Positions 22,985 to 32,107 of a stretch of 64,000 nt of DNA are shown here, piece after piece. Made by a program: the position numbers and the translations under genes. Below the pieces are notes generated by a model. The model was not told the DNA's origin, searched no databases, and saw nothing but the letters and a program-made list of their open reading frames with translations. The DNA lies in the NCBI RefSeq assembly GCF_001303895.1, contig NZ_LJSD01000014.1, positions 62,001 through 126,000 on the forward strand, read 5' to 3'. Within the stretch, counting starts at the first letter, position 1, and each line of letters starts with the position of its first letter. Source of the DNA: Mesorhizobium sp. 1M-11. Lineage in GTDB: Bacteria > Pseudomonadota > Alphaproteobacteria > Rhizobiales > Rhizobiaceae.

Positions 22985-24102
22985 GATCTTGCCTCCAGTC
23001 GGGTGCCGCTCGCCGCATCGCGCCACACGCGCTGCAATGCCATCGCGAAGGGAGCAATTTCCAATCGCTCCCTGTGCACAGCCTTGGCGGCTTCTCCAAG
23101 GCGCGTACGCAGTGCCGGATCTTCGACCAAGCGCGTCAACGCTTTCGTCAATGCAGCAACGTCACCGGGAGGGACCAACAAACCATTTTGCTCGTCGGTC
23201 AGAATGTCCTCCACCGCTCCGACCGGCGTCGCCACAACGGCTAGGCCGCTGGCCATGCCTTCAATGACCGAGACAGGCAGATTTTCGGCAAAGGAGGGAA
23301 GCACCAGCACGTCGGCGGAAGCGATCAGAGCGGCAACCTCATCTGGCCCGACCCAGCCCGGAAGCTGAACGCGGTCCGCGAGGCTGAGTTGTGCCAATCG
23401 CGTACGCGTCTCCTCGACCTCGCCGTCGCCGGCAATCGTCGCGCGCCAACGCCCCACAGACTTCATGTTCCCCAGGGCATCGCATAGTTGCGGCACGCCT
23501 TTGCGCTCGCCGATACGACCAAGAAACAGGATATGGACACTGTCTCCGCCGCCGACATGTTCCAGCACCGGAGTTTCAGTGGCGTTGGGCACGATGACGA
23601 TGTTTCCAGCGGCACCCGGCGCGCGGCTGGCGATGAAGTCGCGCCAAATTCGGCCCAACACCACGACGCGGCTGGCATGCTCGAACATGCTTCGGATACG
23701 GCGGTCCAAAAAACCGCCATCTCCGCTCCAGAAGGTCCTGTATTCCGCCCCGTGCAGATGCAGCACATAGGAGATGCCGAGCATTCGTGCGCACATCGCA
23801 ATAACCATCTTCCGGTATGTGCTGCCCGTGCTCGCTACGTTGATGTGAACGACGTCGGCGCTTCCGGCAAAGCGTGCCGCAGACATGCGCAGACAAAAAC
23901 CGAGTGTATAGAAGATCGAAAGCCCGACATGTCCCGGACCGCGGCTGGCAATGAACCGCACGTCGATGTCCGCAATTTCCTGGCGCGCGAACTCCCGCTT
24001 GAGCGCCCCCATGATGCGGTCAATGCCCCCTTGCCCCGAGCCACCTGAAGGCGTTGCGACGAGGACATGCAGTTTTGGGTTGCTCAGGGGAGACTGCAAC
24101 AT
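22981..24102 (-). CDS. GT4 family glycosyltransferase
   Basis: 373 residues in a GT-B fold. The N-terminus reads LHVLVATPSGGSGQGGIDRIMGAL, followed by ADVVHINVAS and LHLHGAEYRTFW. The nucleotide-sugar-binding half has ILFLGRIGERKGVPQL, and SFAENLPVSVIEGMASG carries the EX7E motif of retaining GT4 enzymes. It is a cytoplasmic or membrane-associated transferase adding one sugar of the repeat unit; the donor is unknown. It is coupled by overlap to the CapK-like gene downstream. Confidence 0.93.
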   Translation of the reverse strand: MLQSPLSNPKLHVLVATPSGGSGQGGIDRIMGALKREFARQEIADIDVRFIASRGPGHVGLSIFYTLGFCLRMSAARFAGSADVVHINVASTGSTYRKMVIAMCARMLGISYVLHLHGAEYRTFWSGDGGFLDRRIRSMFEHASRVVVLGRIWRDFIASRAPGAAGNIVIVPNATETPVLEHVGGGDSVHILFLGRIGERKGVPQLCDALGNMKSVGRWRATIAGDGEVEETRTRLAQLSLADRVQLPGWVGPDEVAALIASADVLVLPSFAENLPVSVIEGMASGLAVVATPVGAVEDILTDEQNGLLVPPGDVAALTKALTRLVEDPALRTRLGEAAKAVHRERLEIAPFAMALQRVWRDAASGTRLEARS

Positions 24103-24253
24103 GACACCATTGCGGATAGCACATGCGACCAGCGGTAAAGCAAAGGTGTCAAATAAAGCTTATAGCCCAACTGATCTGTCGTTCTTTGGTGGCATGCTGC
24201 TGGCTTTCGCGCCGGTCAACGGTTAATCAGGCTGAATTGTCCGGGGAAAACCT

Positions 24254-25693
24254 TTGCTACTTCGTTCCACGCTAATATACGCCCCGGCGATTCTGCTGAC
24301 ACGTATTTCCGCTTTGCTCCTGCTGGTCATCATGACGCGCATGATCGATCAGACCCACTACGGCTTGCTGACGCTGGTGGTCACGGTGGGCGAAATGACG
24401 GATGTCGCTGTCACCAACTGGCTGCGCATTTCGCTTCTTAGACTTGGTGGCAAAGGCGACATCAGCAAAGGCAGCCTGATCCTGGCGGGGCAGGTGTTGC
24501 TTGCCACGACCCTCGTTGCGCTGGTTATCTCCGCAATTGCCTCGGTGATCATCGTGCCGGAACATTGGGGCGAGTTTGCCATTGCCGTCGGCAGCTATCT
24601 GATTGCCGGGTCGATCGGCCGCTTCGCATTGACCATACTGCAGATGCAACAGCGGCATTCGGTCTATTCGATCCTTGAAGCCTTGCGCAGCCTGCTGCAA
24701 CTCATATTGCCGATTGCCGCCATCCTCCTGTTCCAACGCTCCTTCCTTGCGGTGTCACTCGGCTCGAGCCTTGGCATGCTGATTGCAGGCATCACAGCGA
24801 GTATCGTCGCGTCCCGGCACGTCGTTCCCGGCCCGTCGCGCTTCACTCGCCAGGAGTTTTTCGCCTTCGGCGCTCCTTTGGTCATCATGGCCCTGGTCGG
24901 CTTTGGACTGAACAGTGCTGAACGACTGTTCCTCAAGGTTTACTACGATGCCAGCGCCGTAGCAGTCTTCGCTGCCGCCTATGCACTGGCCCGACAGCCG
25001 ATCGACATGATTGCAAATGCAATCAACACAGGGGCATTTCCGGAGGTGGTGAACCGCTTTGACGAGGAGGGGCCTGAGGCCTCAAGCCGCTTGTTGTCGA
25101 AGCTTATAGCCTTGATGATGCGCCTTTGCCTGCCGGTCGCGGCAATGCTCGTCGCGCTCAGCACCGATATCACGCGGCTTATGCTGCCTGCGGATTATCA
25201 TGGCCGCTTCGGGCTGCTGTTTCCAGTTATCGCTTTCAGCGTCCTGTGCGCCAATCTCGCAACCTTCGTTTATGGCGTCGTGGTGCACGCACACAAGCGG
25301 CCGTGGCTGCTGATCATTGTCAATTTCTTCGGTTCGGTCGGGACGATTTCGCTGTCTTTCCTGTTGATCCCCAAAATGGCGGAACTGGGTGCTGCGCTGG
25401 CGTTGGCGGGTGGATCGGTAGCCGCTCTGATAACCTGCATTGTCATCAGCCATCGGCTCACGCCGGTGCCCGTGCCGTGGCGCGACATTGGCATCTCTGT
25501 CGTCCTCTCTGCGAGCACGGGTCTGGTTGCCGCTCTTGCTGCCGGTTTTCTTGGTCAAGCGCCGGCAATTCTGCCGCTGGCGGCCGGCGGCAGCGCAGGG
25601 ACGGCGACGTTTTTTGCGCTGATCTGTATGTTCTATCCTGCGGAGGCCGTGCTTTTCCTTGACAAGGTCAAGGCGCGCCTGCCGACTTTTTAG
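24254..25693 (+). CDS. Polysaccharide flippase (Wzx/MATE-like)
   Basis: 479 residues with about 12-14 hydrophobic helices and the layout of the MOP-exporter polysaccharide flippases. It has an early LLTRISALLLLVIMTRMID, a central GLNSAERLFLKVYYDASAVAVFAA (common Wzx segment), and a C-terminal run of helices from about 330. It would flip lipid-linked repeat units across the inner membrane. The start is TTG at 24254 with GGGGAAAA upstream; no ATG fits. It is convergent with the WecG-like gene, with only 7 bp between the stops. Confidence 0.9.
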   Translation: MLLRSTLIYAPAILLTRISALLLLVIMTRMIDQTHYGLLTLVVTVGEMTDVAVTNWLRISLLRLGGKGDISKGSLILAGQVLLATTLVALVISAIASVIIVPEHWGEFAIAVGSYLIAGSIGRFALTILQMQQRHSVYSILEALRSLLQLILPIAAILLFQRSFLAVSLGSSLGMLIAGITASIVASRHVVPGPSRFTRQEFFAFGAPLVIMALVGFGLNSAERLFLKVYYDASAVAVFAAAYALARQPIDMIANAINTGAFPEVVNRFDEEGPEASSRLLSKLIALMMRLCLPVAAMLVALSTDITRLMLPADYHGRFGLLFPVIAFSVLCANLATFVYGVVVHAHKRPWLLIIVNFFGSVGTISLSFLLIPKMAELGAALALAGGSVAALITCIVISHRLTPVPVPWRDIGISVVLSASTGLVAALAAGFLGQAPAILPLAAGGSAGTATFFALICMFYPAEAVLFLDKVKARLPTF

Positions 25694-25700
25694 ACCAATC

Positions 25701-26504
25701 CTATGGATTGATGCTCCGACGTATCCGGCGGGACCAGAACTCCTGGCACAGCAACCATGCATAGGCGGTGTTGGTATCGTAGTAACGCCGCCACAAACGC
25801 CGTGGCTCCTGTGCGACGCGAAACAGCCACTCCATGCCGGCCGCCTGGACCAATTTAGGCGCCCGGGCGACTTTCCCGCCATAGACGTCGAAACTGCCTC
25901 CCACCCCCATGAAGAAATTCGGCGTAAGTTCGTCGCGATAGCGCTTGAGGAAGCGCTCTTTTCTCGGCGTCGGCATGGCCACGAACAGACAGTCCGCACC
26001 TGAATCGTTGATGGCCTGGACGACCTCGGACTCTTCCTCCGTCCTGAAATAACCATTGCGCTTGCCGGCAATGCTGAGACTTGGATGATCTTTGGCGAGC
26101 TGACTTTCAACCGCGTCGAGAACGTGCTGTTCGGCCCCCAGAAGAAACGGTCGGTAACCCCTCTTTGCGCAGAGGGCGAGCACATTGATCATGACATCGA
26201 CACCGGTGACGCGCTCCGGCAATTTGATCCCGCAGAGCCGAGCGCCCCAAAGCACTCCCTTGCCGTCGACATTGATCACGTCCGCCGAGACCACATCTTC
26301 GCGCAATTCGGCATTGTTGCGCATGTTTACAAGCTTGGCGACGTTCACGACGACATGGTGCAGCGGTCGACGCATGGCCATTGCCTCGTCGACAATGGAA
26401 AGCGTCTCCGCCATGGTCAACGCATGAATGGGCGCGCCGAGAAACTCCCGGTGCCGTGATGCCAACAGAGGATGTTGCGCCCACGCCGCATCGTGCACGT
26501 TCAT
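25701..26504 (-). CDS. WecG/TagA/CpsF family glycosyltransferase (GT26)
   Basis: 267 residues with the family's motifs: FLGAPIHALTMAETL, VVVNVAKLVNMRNN, VINVDGKGVLWGARL (conserved Asp), FLLGAEQHVLDAVE and CLFVAMPTPRKERFL. WecG transfers ManNAcA and TagA transfers ManNAc onto a lipid-linked sugar. The two genes upstream, overlapping in series, make UDP-ManNAcA, so a ManNAcA transferase is the best guess. It lacks membrane helices and probably sits at the membrane surface through its C-terminal basic segment (WRRYYDTNTAYAWLL region). Confidence 0.88.
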   Translation of the reverse strand: MNVHDAAWAQHPLLASRHREFLGAPIHALTMAETLSIVDEAMAMRRPLHHVVVNVAKLVNMRNNAELREDVVSADVINVDGKGVLWGARLCGIKLPERVTGVDVMINVLALCAKRGYRPFLLGAEQHVLDAVESQLAKDHPSLSIAGKRNGYFRTEEESEVVQAINDSGADCLFVAMPTPRKERFLKRYRDELTPNFFMGVGGSFDVYGGKVARAPKLVQAAGMEWLFRVAQEPRRLWRRYYDTNTAYAWLLCQEFWSRRIRRSINP

Positions 26505-27826
26505 GCCGCCTCCCCGGTACGGGAACGCTCCAGTTCGGATCTCTTGCCTTCGATGCGGGCATCCGGCTTACGCGCCTTGCGCCAGGTCCAGAGGCCTCTC
26601 GTGTCGACCAGCTTCTTGTCTTTCAGCGCCTCGGGATCAACGAAATTGAACTGTCGATGATCAACCAGGAGAACCACGATATCGGATTGGTCGATGGCGG
26701 AAAGTGCATCTGTAAAAGCGATATCGTTGCCCTCGAGCTCACGTGGCAGCGCGCGCGCGTTGGGCTCTGCCGCGACGATCTTGAGATTGGGGAGCTTGGA
26801 CAGAAGTTTCACCACCTCGACGGCAGGGCTCTCGCGCATATCGTCGATGTTGGGTTTGAAGCTGAGTCCAAGGCAGGCGATCGTCTGCTCGCGGGTAGGG
26901 TCGAGCAATGCTTCGATGTCCTTGACCACCGACAGTGGACGCTCGGAATTGATGCGGCGCGCCGAACTGATCAGCCGCGTGCTGTTCGGTGCGGCGTCGA
27001 TGATGAAATACGGATCGACCGCAATACAGTGACCACCGACGCCCGGGCTCGGCTGGAGGATATTCACGCGCGGATGCCGGTTTGCGAGATCGATCACCTC
27101 CCAGACATTGAGCGACAAATCCTGGCAGACCGCCGCAAGTTCGTTGGCGAAGGCGATATTGACGTCACGAAACGCATTTTCGGTCAGCTTTACAAGTTCC
27201 GCGCTTTCGGCCTGCGTTATGAACAGATCGCCGGCGACGAAGCTCGAATAAAGTGTAGCGGCTCTTTCCGACGACTTGCGCGAAAGTCCGCCGATCGAAC
27301 GGTCATTGTTGATCAGCTCGGTCAGCACCTTTCCCGGCAGCACGCGCTCGGGAGAATAGGCGACCAGTACGTCCGCCTCTTCGCCGTGCGGGACAGGAAA
27401 TTTGAGATCGGGCCGCAACTCGGCAAGAAGGCTTGTCATGGTGCGTGTTGTGCCGACCGGCGACGTCGATTCCAGCACGATGAGGTCATCGCGCTTCAGG
27501 ACCGGAGCGATGCTTCGAGCCGCATCAAGCACATAGCTGATATCCGGCTTGTGCTCTTCGGTGATCGGGGTTGGAACGGCGATGATATAGGCGTCAGCCG
27601 CCTGGGGGGTGCCGAAGGCCCTGAGCTTGCCATTGGCCACGACCTTTTGGATCAAACCGTCCAAGTCGGGTTCGACGATGTGGATTTCGCCACGGTTGAC
27701 CTTCGCGACCACCGACTCATTGACATCGATGCCTATGACATCGAATCCGCGGCTGGCAAAGATGGCGCAGGTCGGCAGGCCGATATAGCCCATGCCGATA
27801 ACGGAAACGGTTCTGATTTCAGCCAT
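26501..27826 (-). CDS. wecC: UDP-N-acetyl-D-mannosamine dehydrogenase
   Basis: 441 residues of the UDP-glucose/GDP-mannose dehydrogenase family. An N-terminal Rossmann domain has VSVIGMGYIGLPTCAIFAS, followed by STSPVGTTR and GPGVGGHCIAVDPYF-like sequence with the catalytic Cys (SPGVGGHCIAVDPYF, about residue 265). The C-terminal domain has LGLSFKPNIDDMRESP. It oxidises UDP-ManNAc to UDP-ManNAcA with NAD. The call of ManNAc over glucose rests on the adjacent 2-epimerase and WecG-type genes. The ATG at 27826 overlaps the epimerase gene end by 8 bp; the frame extends to 27937 but without homology. Confidence 0.9.
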   Translation of the reverse strand: MAEIRTVSVIGMGYIGLPTCAIFASRGFDVIGIDVNESVVAKVNRGEIHIVEPDLDGLIQKVVANGKLRAFGTPQAADAYIIAVPTPITEEHKPDISYVLDAARSIAPVLKRDDLIVLESTSPVGTTRTMTSLLAELRPDLKFPVPHGEEADVLVAYSPERVLPGKVLTELINNDRSIGGLSRKSSERAATLYSSFVAGDLFITQAESAELVKLTENAFRDVNIAFANELAAVCQDLSLNVWEVIDLANRHPRVNILQPSPGVGGHCIAVDPYFIIDAAPNSTRLISSARRINSERPLSVVKDIEALLDPTREQTIACLGLSFKPNIDDMRESPAVEVVKLLSKLPNLKIVAAEPNARALPRELEGNDIAFTDALSAIDQSDIVVLLVDHRQFNFVDPEALKDKKLVDTRGLWTWRKARKPDARIEGKRSELERSRTGEAA

Positions 27827-28973
27827 GATGCTGTAGTTCCTCAATGATCCGGGTCGCGGCTCGGCCATCGCCGTAGGGATTGTGTCGCTCCGCCATACTA
27901 CGATAGACGCGCCCGTCGTCGAGCAAGCTATTGGCATTGAACAGAATTTTCTCGATGTCGGTGCCGACCAGCCGAGCGGTGCCTGCCGCGACGCCCTCCG
28001 GGCGCTCGGTATTTTCCCGCATCACCAGTACTGGCTTCCCAAGCGATGGCGCTTCTTCCTGCACACCGCCGCTGTCGGTCAGCACCAGATAACTCCGTTT
28101 CTGCAAGTACAGGAACGGCAGATAGTCCTGCGGGTCGATCAGGTGGATGTTCTGCACTCCGGCAAGTTCCTCGTCGACCACCTGCCGGATGTTGGGGTTC
28201 GGATGGACTGGATAGACGATCTGCACATCCTCGCGCATCGCCAATGTCTTGAGGGCGCTGCAGATGCGCTGGATGCCGCCGTCGAAATTTTCCCGCCGGT
28301 GACCGGTGACGAGGATCATCTTCTTGGTTGGATCGATGAAAGGAAAACGCGCGGCAAACTTGGCGTTCATCTCGATGTTGGCATCGATCTCGTCGGAGAA
28401 ATGCAGCAGCGTGTCGATGACCGTGTTGCCGGTCACGAAGATCGTGTCCGCAGCCTTTCCTTCGGCGAGCAGATTGTCGCGTGCTTCGGCGGTTGGCGCG
28501 AAATGCCAGGTGGCGATGTTGCCGGCGATCTTGCGGTTCAATTCCTCCGGAAAGGGAGAATTGATGTCATGGCTGCGCAACCCTGCCTCTATGTGAGCGA
28601 CCGGGATACGCTTGTAAAAGGCAGCGAGCGCCGCTGTCATCGCGGTGGTCGTATCGCCTTGCACGAGGACAATATCGGGCTTGGCCTTGTCCAGCACATT
28701 GGCCATCCCGAGCAGCACGCGCGAAGTCACGTCGAACAATGTCTGGCCGGGTTGCATGATGTTGAGATCGTGGTGCACCGGCAGGCCTGTCAGCTCAATG
28801 ACCTGATCGACCATTTCGCGATGCTGGCCCGTGACGCATATCTCCGTGACAAAGCCTGGATGGGCAAGGGCGGCACGCGCTACGGGAAAACATTTGAGCG
28901 CCTCCGGCCTCGTGCCGAACACGACCAGCAGTTTCCTCTTGGAAGGCATCTTGGCAGATGAAGCGGCGTTCAT
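27819..28973 (-). CDS. wecB: UDP-N-acetylglucosamine 2-epimerase (non-hydrolysing)
   Basis: 384 residues with family motifs: LLVVFGTRPEALK, CVTGQHREM, VLVQGDTTTAM, VAHIEAGLRSHD, PEELNRKI, LVTGHRREN and LTDSGGVQEEAPSLGKPVLV. It converts UDP-GlcNAc to UDP-ManNAc in the cytoplasm. It is the first gene of the three-gene overlapping minus-strand unit wecB-wecC-wecG-like. Its promoter should lie in the 175 bp shared with the divergent gene at 29149. Confidence 0.95.
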   Translation of the reverse strand: MNAASSAKMPSKRKLLVVFGTRPEALKCFPVARAALAHPGFVTEICVTGQHREMVDQVIELTGLPVHHDLNIMQPGQTLFDVTSRVLLGMANVLDKAKPDIVLVQGDTTTAMTAALAAFYKRIPVAHIEAGLRSHDINSPFPEELNRKIAGNIATWHFAPTAEARDNLLAEGKAADTIFVTGNTVIDTLLHFSDEIDANIEMNAKFAARFPFIDPTKKMILVTGHRRENFDGGIQRICSALKTLAMREDVQIVYPVHPNPNIRQVVDEELAGVQNIHLIDPQDYLPFLYLQKRSYLVLTDSGGVQEEAPSLGKPVLVMRENTERPEGVAAGTARLVGTDIEKILFNANSLLDDGRVYRSMAERHNPYGDGRAATRIIEELQHHG

Positions 28974-29148
28974 GGTTACCCTCGATCGCCGAAGATGGCG
29001 TCCCTGTCAGACTGCATAGCATTTGGAAGCGTCTTCACGATTGTAAACGTTATCATACGGTTAATCTTCGAGTTCACATCTTCTGCAACATCTCTTGCCA
29101 AGGACTGTATCGAAAGATATCAAACCGCAGTGGCGCTAAAGAGAATAC

Positions 29149-30597
29149 TTGGGCTTGGGTAATATTTTATTTATCGGCCACGCCGCCATGTCTCGGCGCT
29201 GGGAAAATGAGCTTTTTGTGCGGCTGGAAGCGGCGGGCCACGTCGTTTCATACCGTCGCACATCGGCAGCGGCACCGAGTACTCGCGCATTCGATGCTGT
29301 TCTGGCGATCGAAAGCTGGCGCTTTGGTCCCTCTCTGGCGACTCGCGTCGCGCCGCTTCCGGCGATTGATCGCGGCCCTCCCGATCTCATCATCGATCTC
29401 ACCGGCAGTGCAACGAGACAAGCGACACCGATCCTGCAGCTGGAGTTTTGCGGTCAAGGCACTTTTCTTGCCGGCATCAACACAATGCTGGCAAGCGGGC
29501 AACTGCCTGAACTTGCCGCTCGCCTCGATGGCGTTGTTGTGGCACGGGCTCGCCCCATGCTCGGGGACAGGTTCTGGCTTTCTCGGACCAGCAACAATCT
29601 GCTTGCCGGCGCTATATCGCTGATTATGCAAAGCGTCGCCCGTTTTTTCGGGGGCAAGCTCCAGCCGATTGCCGATAGCGCGCAGCCCCCTCTGAAGAAT
29701 GGCGGTTTTGTTCGGCACGCCGGGCCATATTTCTGCAAAGGCTTGGTCAATCGCGCCGTAGAGAAACTCAGGCAGAGACGGCGTCCGTTCTATTGGCAGG
29801 TCGCCTATCGGCTGATCGATGGACCTGGAATCGCCGAAACCGGGAGGATCGACGGTTCGCCGTTCACGGTTCTTCCGGATGATGGCGAACGTTTTTACGC
29901 TGACCCTTTTGTTTTCGAGCGCGATGGCCGCCACTATCTGTTTGTCGAGGAATTTCCATATGCGACGGGTCGCGGCGTAATCTCCGTCGCAGAACTCCAT
30001 GCTGATGGCAAGTTCGGGGTTCCGCGGCTCGTGCTCGAAGAAGGGCACCACCTGTCATATCCGCAGGTATTCGCCCACGATGGCGAGGTTTTCATGATCC
30101 CCGAGAGCGGTTCGGCGCGCGAAGTCGTGCTCTATCGTGCCGTGCGGTTTCCCGACCGGTGGGTACGCGACACGGTGCTGATCCCCGACAGTGATTTCAA
30201 TGACGCGACACTGCTCGAATCCGATGGTCGTTTCTGGCTGCTGGGAACAGAACGGTACGGCTATGGCAGCGCCTCGGACACATTGGCTGTCTATGGTGCG
30301 CCCTCACTGCGAGGACCATGGATTGGCCATGCGCTCAATCCCATCGCCGTCGATCACTCTGCGGCCCGTCCCGGCGGCGCTATCATTCGCCGCGGCGCAA
30401 CTCAGGTGTTGCCCGTTCAAGACGGCTCACGCGCCTATGGCGGCGGTCTTGGCCTGATGAGCCTGGAGCAGCTCGACGATAACGATGTCCGTTTTTCCTC
30501 GCCTCGCCCGATCTGTCCGGGGTCAGCGTGGGCACGCGCCGGCATTCATACGCTCAACCGCGCAGGGCGTGTCGAAGTCATAGACAGCGCCGGCTAA
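29149..30597 (+). CDS. Two-domain protein: formyltransferase-like N-terminus plus beta-propeller (GIPC-transferase N-terminal-like)
   Basis: 482 residues. The N-terminal 200 residues (ILFIGHAAMSRRWENELFVRL, DLIIDLTGSA, LQLEFCGQGTFLAGI) look like a shortened formyltransferase/Rossmann-type domain. The C-terminal 270 residues look like a five-bladed propeller related to GH43 folds: FYADPFVFERDGRHYLFVEEF, YPQVFAHDGEVFMIPESG, DFNDATLLESDGRFWLLGT and SAARPGGAIIRRG. They resemble the N-terminal domain of plant glucosamine inositolphosphorylceramide transferases. Proteins of this layout occur in rhizobial polysaccharide clusters. The function is unproven; glycan binding or transfer is likely. The start is TTG at 29149; the first ATG (29188) would cut beta-strand 1. 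Confidence 0.7.
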   Translation: MGLGNILFIGHAAMSRRWENELFVRLEAAGHVVSYRRTSAAAPSTRAFDAVLAIESWRFGPSLATRVAPLPAIDRGPPDLIIDLTGSATRQATPILQLEFCGQGTFLAGINTMLASGQLPELAARLDGVVVARARPMLGDRFWLSRTSNNLLAGAISLIMQSVARFFGGKLQPIADSAQPPLKNGGFVRHAGPYFCKGLVNRAVEKLRQRRRPFYWQVAYRLIDGPGIAETGRIDGSPFTVLPDDGERFYADPFVFERDGRHYLFVEEFPYATGRGVISVAELHADGKFGVPRLVLEEGHHLSYPQVFAHDGEVFMIPESGSAREVVLYRAVRFPDRWVRDTVLIPDSDFNDATLLESDGRFWLLGTERYGYGSASDTLAVYGAPSLRGPWIGHALNPIAVDHSAARPGGAIIRRGATQVLPVQDGSRAYGGGLGLMSLEQLDDNDVRFSSPRPICPGSAWARAGIHTLNRAGRVEVIDSAG

Positions 30598-30642
30598 ATT
30601 TTTCCGCCGTTCCCAAGCCGGCAGTTCCTCCTGCGAAATGCA

Positions 30643-31932
30643 TCAGCCGGATTGAGTGCGCGCCCGTTCGAAGGCAACCGAAGGCGAAACGTCTGGTGGC
30701 TTTCTGGAGGCAATCAACAACACCACCAAAATCGTCACGTCGGGCGTTTTCGAAGACAGGGCGTTGTTTGACAGCGAGGCAAGCAAGAATACAGCGGTGG
30801 CGACCTTGGCTGGTAGAGGCACGTCGTGCAGCAACCTGAAGATGAACCAGAGTATCAATGCGAAGAAGAGTATGGCTACGGGAATGCCGAACAACAGGGC
30901 AAAGACCACCGGAGCGCTCTCGATGTGGGGTAGCCCCAACTGCTCATTCACAATCCTCAATAGGTCGTTGGCGTCCATCCCAAACAGAATGTCCTTCCAG
31001 CTGACGAGCCCGAAAACCTGGTAGATCGTCACCCGTGCCATGAAATTTGCGTCGAAGATCGTGTTGCTGAACCGATTCAGGAAACCGGCGGAAAACAGCA
31101 CAGCGATCATCGCCATTCCAGCTATCGCGGCGAACACCAGCACGACGAACTTGGCCTGCCGCTGATGTTCGAGCGTCAAACGCGGCCAGCGCACGAACAA
31201 CAGGAGAATGAAGATTTCACCAACTGTGAGGATCAGGGCAGTGCGCGCGCCCGACGCCGCGATGCCGACGAACAATATCAAGATCGAAAGCACCCGCACC
31301 CATATGCGCCAGCGGGTCGACGCCACGAAGCCTATTGCGATAGCGCTGAGCCCCCCCAATGCCAGGGGGTGTCCCGCCAATCCGATTGGCCTGAACTCCG
31401 GTTCATTCTCGGTGAAGGGTAGAAAACGATGTTGGATCATGACTTCAACAACACCTATTGCGGCGCTCAGGATCAGCACTACGAGGACCACATCGCCCAA
31501 TGCCCGTCTCGCTTGCGGGTTCAAGGCCAGCATCATCAAGCCCGCGGCGCCTGCCACCAGATATGTGTCGACCACAAAACCGGACGCACCGGCGCGACCG
31601 GCAGCAAACAGGTAGGGCACCAGTGCCAAAACCAGCACTGAATAACGGAGCAACGCCTTGAATATTCCAATTTCGTCGCCGCGCAGCAGAAAGGGCCGGC
31701 TGAAAAGAACAAGCGGGGTCAGCAAGAAGATGGCATAGGTGCCGAAATGGAGTTTTGCGTAGAAAGGCCCGCCCTCGTCCGTATAGTTGACCACCATGTT
31801 CATCAACTGCGGCGGTACGGTGAAGCGGATCAGGAGTGCAAAGGCCGCGCATAGGAAAAACAGAAGCGACAGCGCATTCTGACGGCGCGCCCGGCTGGAT
31901 AACTGTTCCGATCCGGCAGTCAGGCTGCTCAT
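30643..31932 (-). CDS. O-antigen polymerase/ligase-like (Wzy/VpsF-type) membrane protein
   Basis: 429 residues and about 11-12 hydrophobic helices. A periplasmic-type loop follows VEVMIQHRFLPFTENEPEFRPIGLAGHPLALGG, which resembles the RxxGxxxxPN/HPLxLG motif region of Wzy/WaaL proteins. SGARTALILTVGEIFILLLF follows. It probably polymerises the lipid-linked repeat units on the periplasmic side. It is convergent with the gene at 29149 (45 bp between stops) and divergent from the Wzz-like gene. Confidence 0.82.
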   Translation of the reverse strand: MSSLTAGSEQLSSRARRQNALSLLFFLCAAFALLIRFTVPPQLMNMVVNYTDEGGPFYAKLHFGTYAIFLLTPLVLFSRPFLLRGDEIGIFKALLRYSVLVLALVPYLFAAGRAGASGFVVDTYLVAGAAGLMMLALNPQARRALGDVVLVVLILSAAIGVVEVMIQHRFLPFTENEPEFRPIGLAGHPLALGGLSAIAIGFVASTRWRIWVRVLSILILFVGIAASGARTALILTVGEIFILLLFVRWPRLTLEHQRQAKFVVLVFAAIAGMAMIAVLFSAGFLNRFSNTIFDANFMARVTIYQVFGLVSWKDILFGMDANDLLRIVNEQLGLPHIESAPVVFALLFGIPVAILFFALILWFIFRLLHDVPLPAKVATAVFLLASLSNNALSSKTPDVTILVVLLIASRKPPDVSPSVAFERARTQSG

Positions 31933-32107
31933 AGCCTATCCTAAATAGGGATATTCACACGACATCTGGCCACCGATATCCGCAAGGGTTCGCCGGATCG
32001 TCATGGTATGCCGGATTGGTCAATCTATATGCAAACATGGAAAATAAAATGTTAACGATGTTTCGGTAAGCAGGCTACGTATGGTGAAGAATTACAAGGG
32101 TTAACAC
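31933..32107. promoter_or_regulatory. Divergent intergenic region between Wzy-like and Wzz-like genes
   Basis: 175 bp, distinctly AT-rich in its right half (AAAATAAAATGTTAACGATG, about 32040-32060). It must hold two divergent promoters. I cannot fix exact -35/-10 elements, but the composition fits control by an AT-binding regulator such as MucR/Ros in rhizobia (inference). Confidence 0.35.

Noticed and set aside
26381..27847. Open frame of 488 codons on the plus strand across the wecC gene
   Set aside because: It is a shadow of wecC and the WecG-like gene; no domain is visible.
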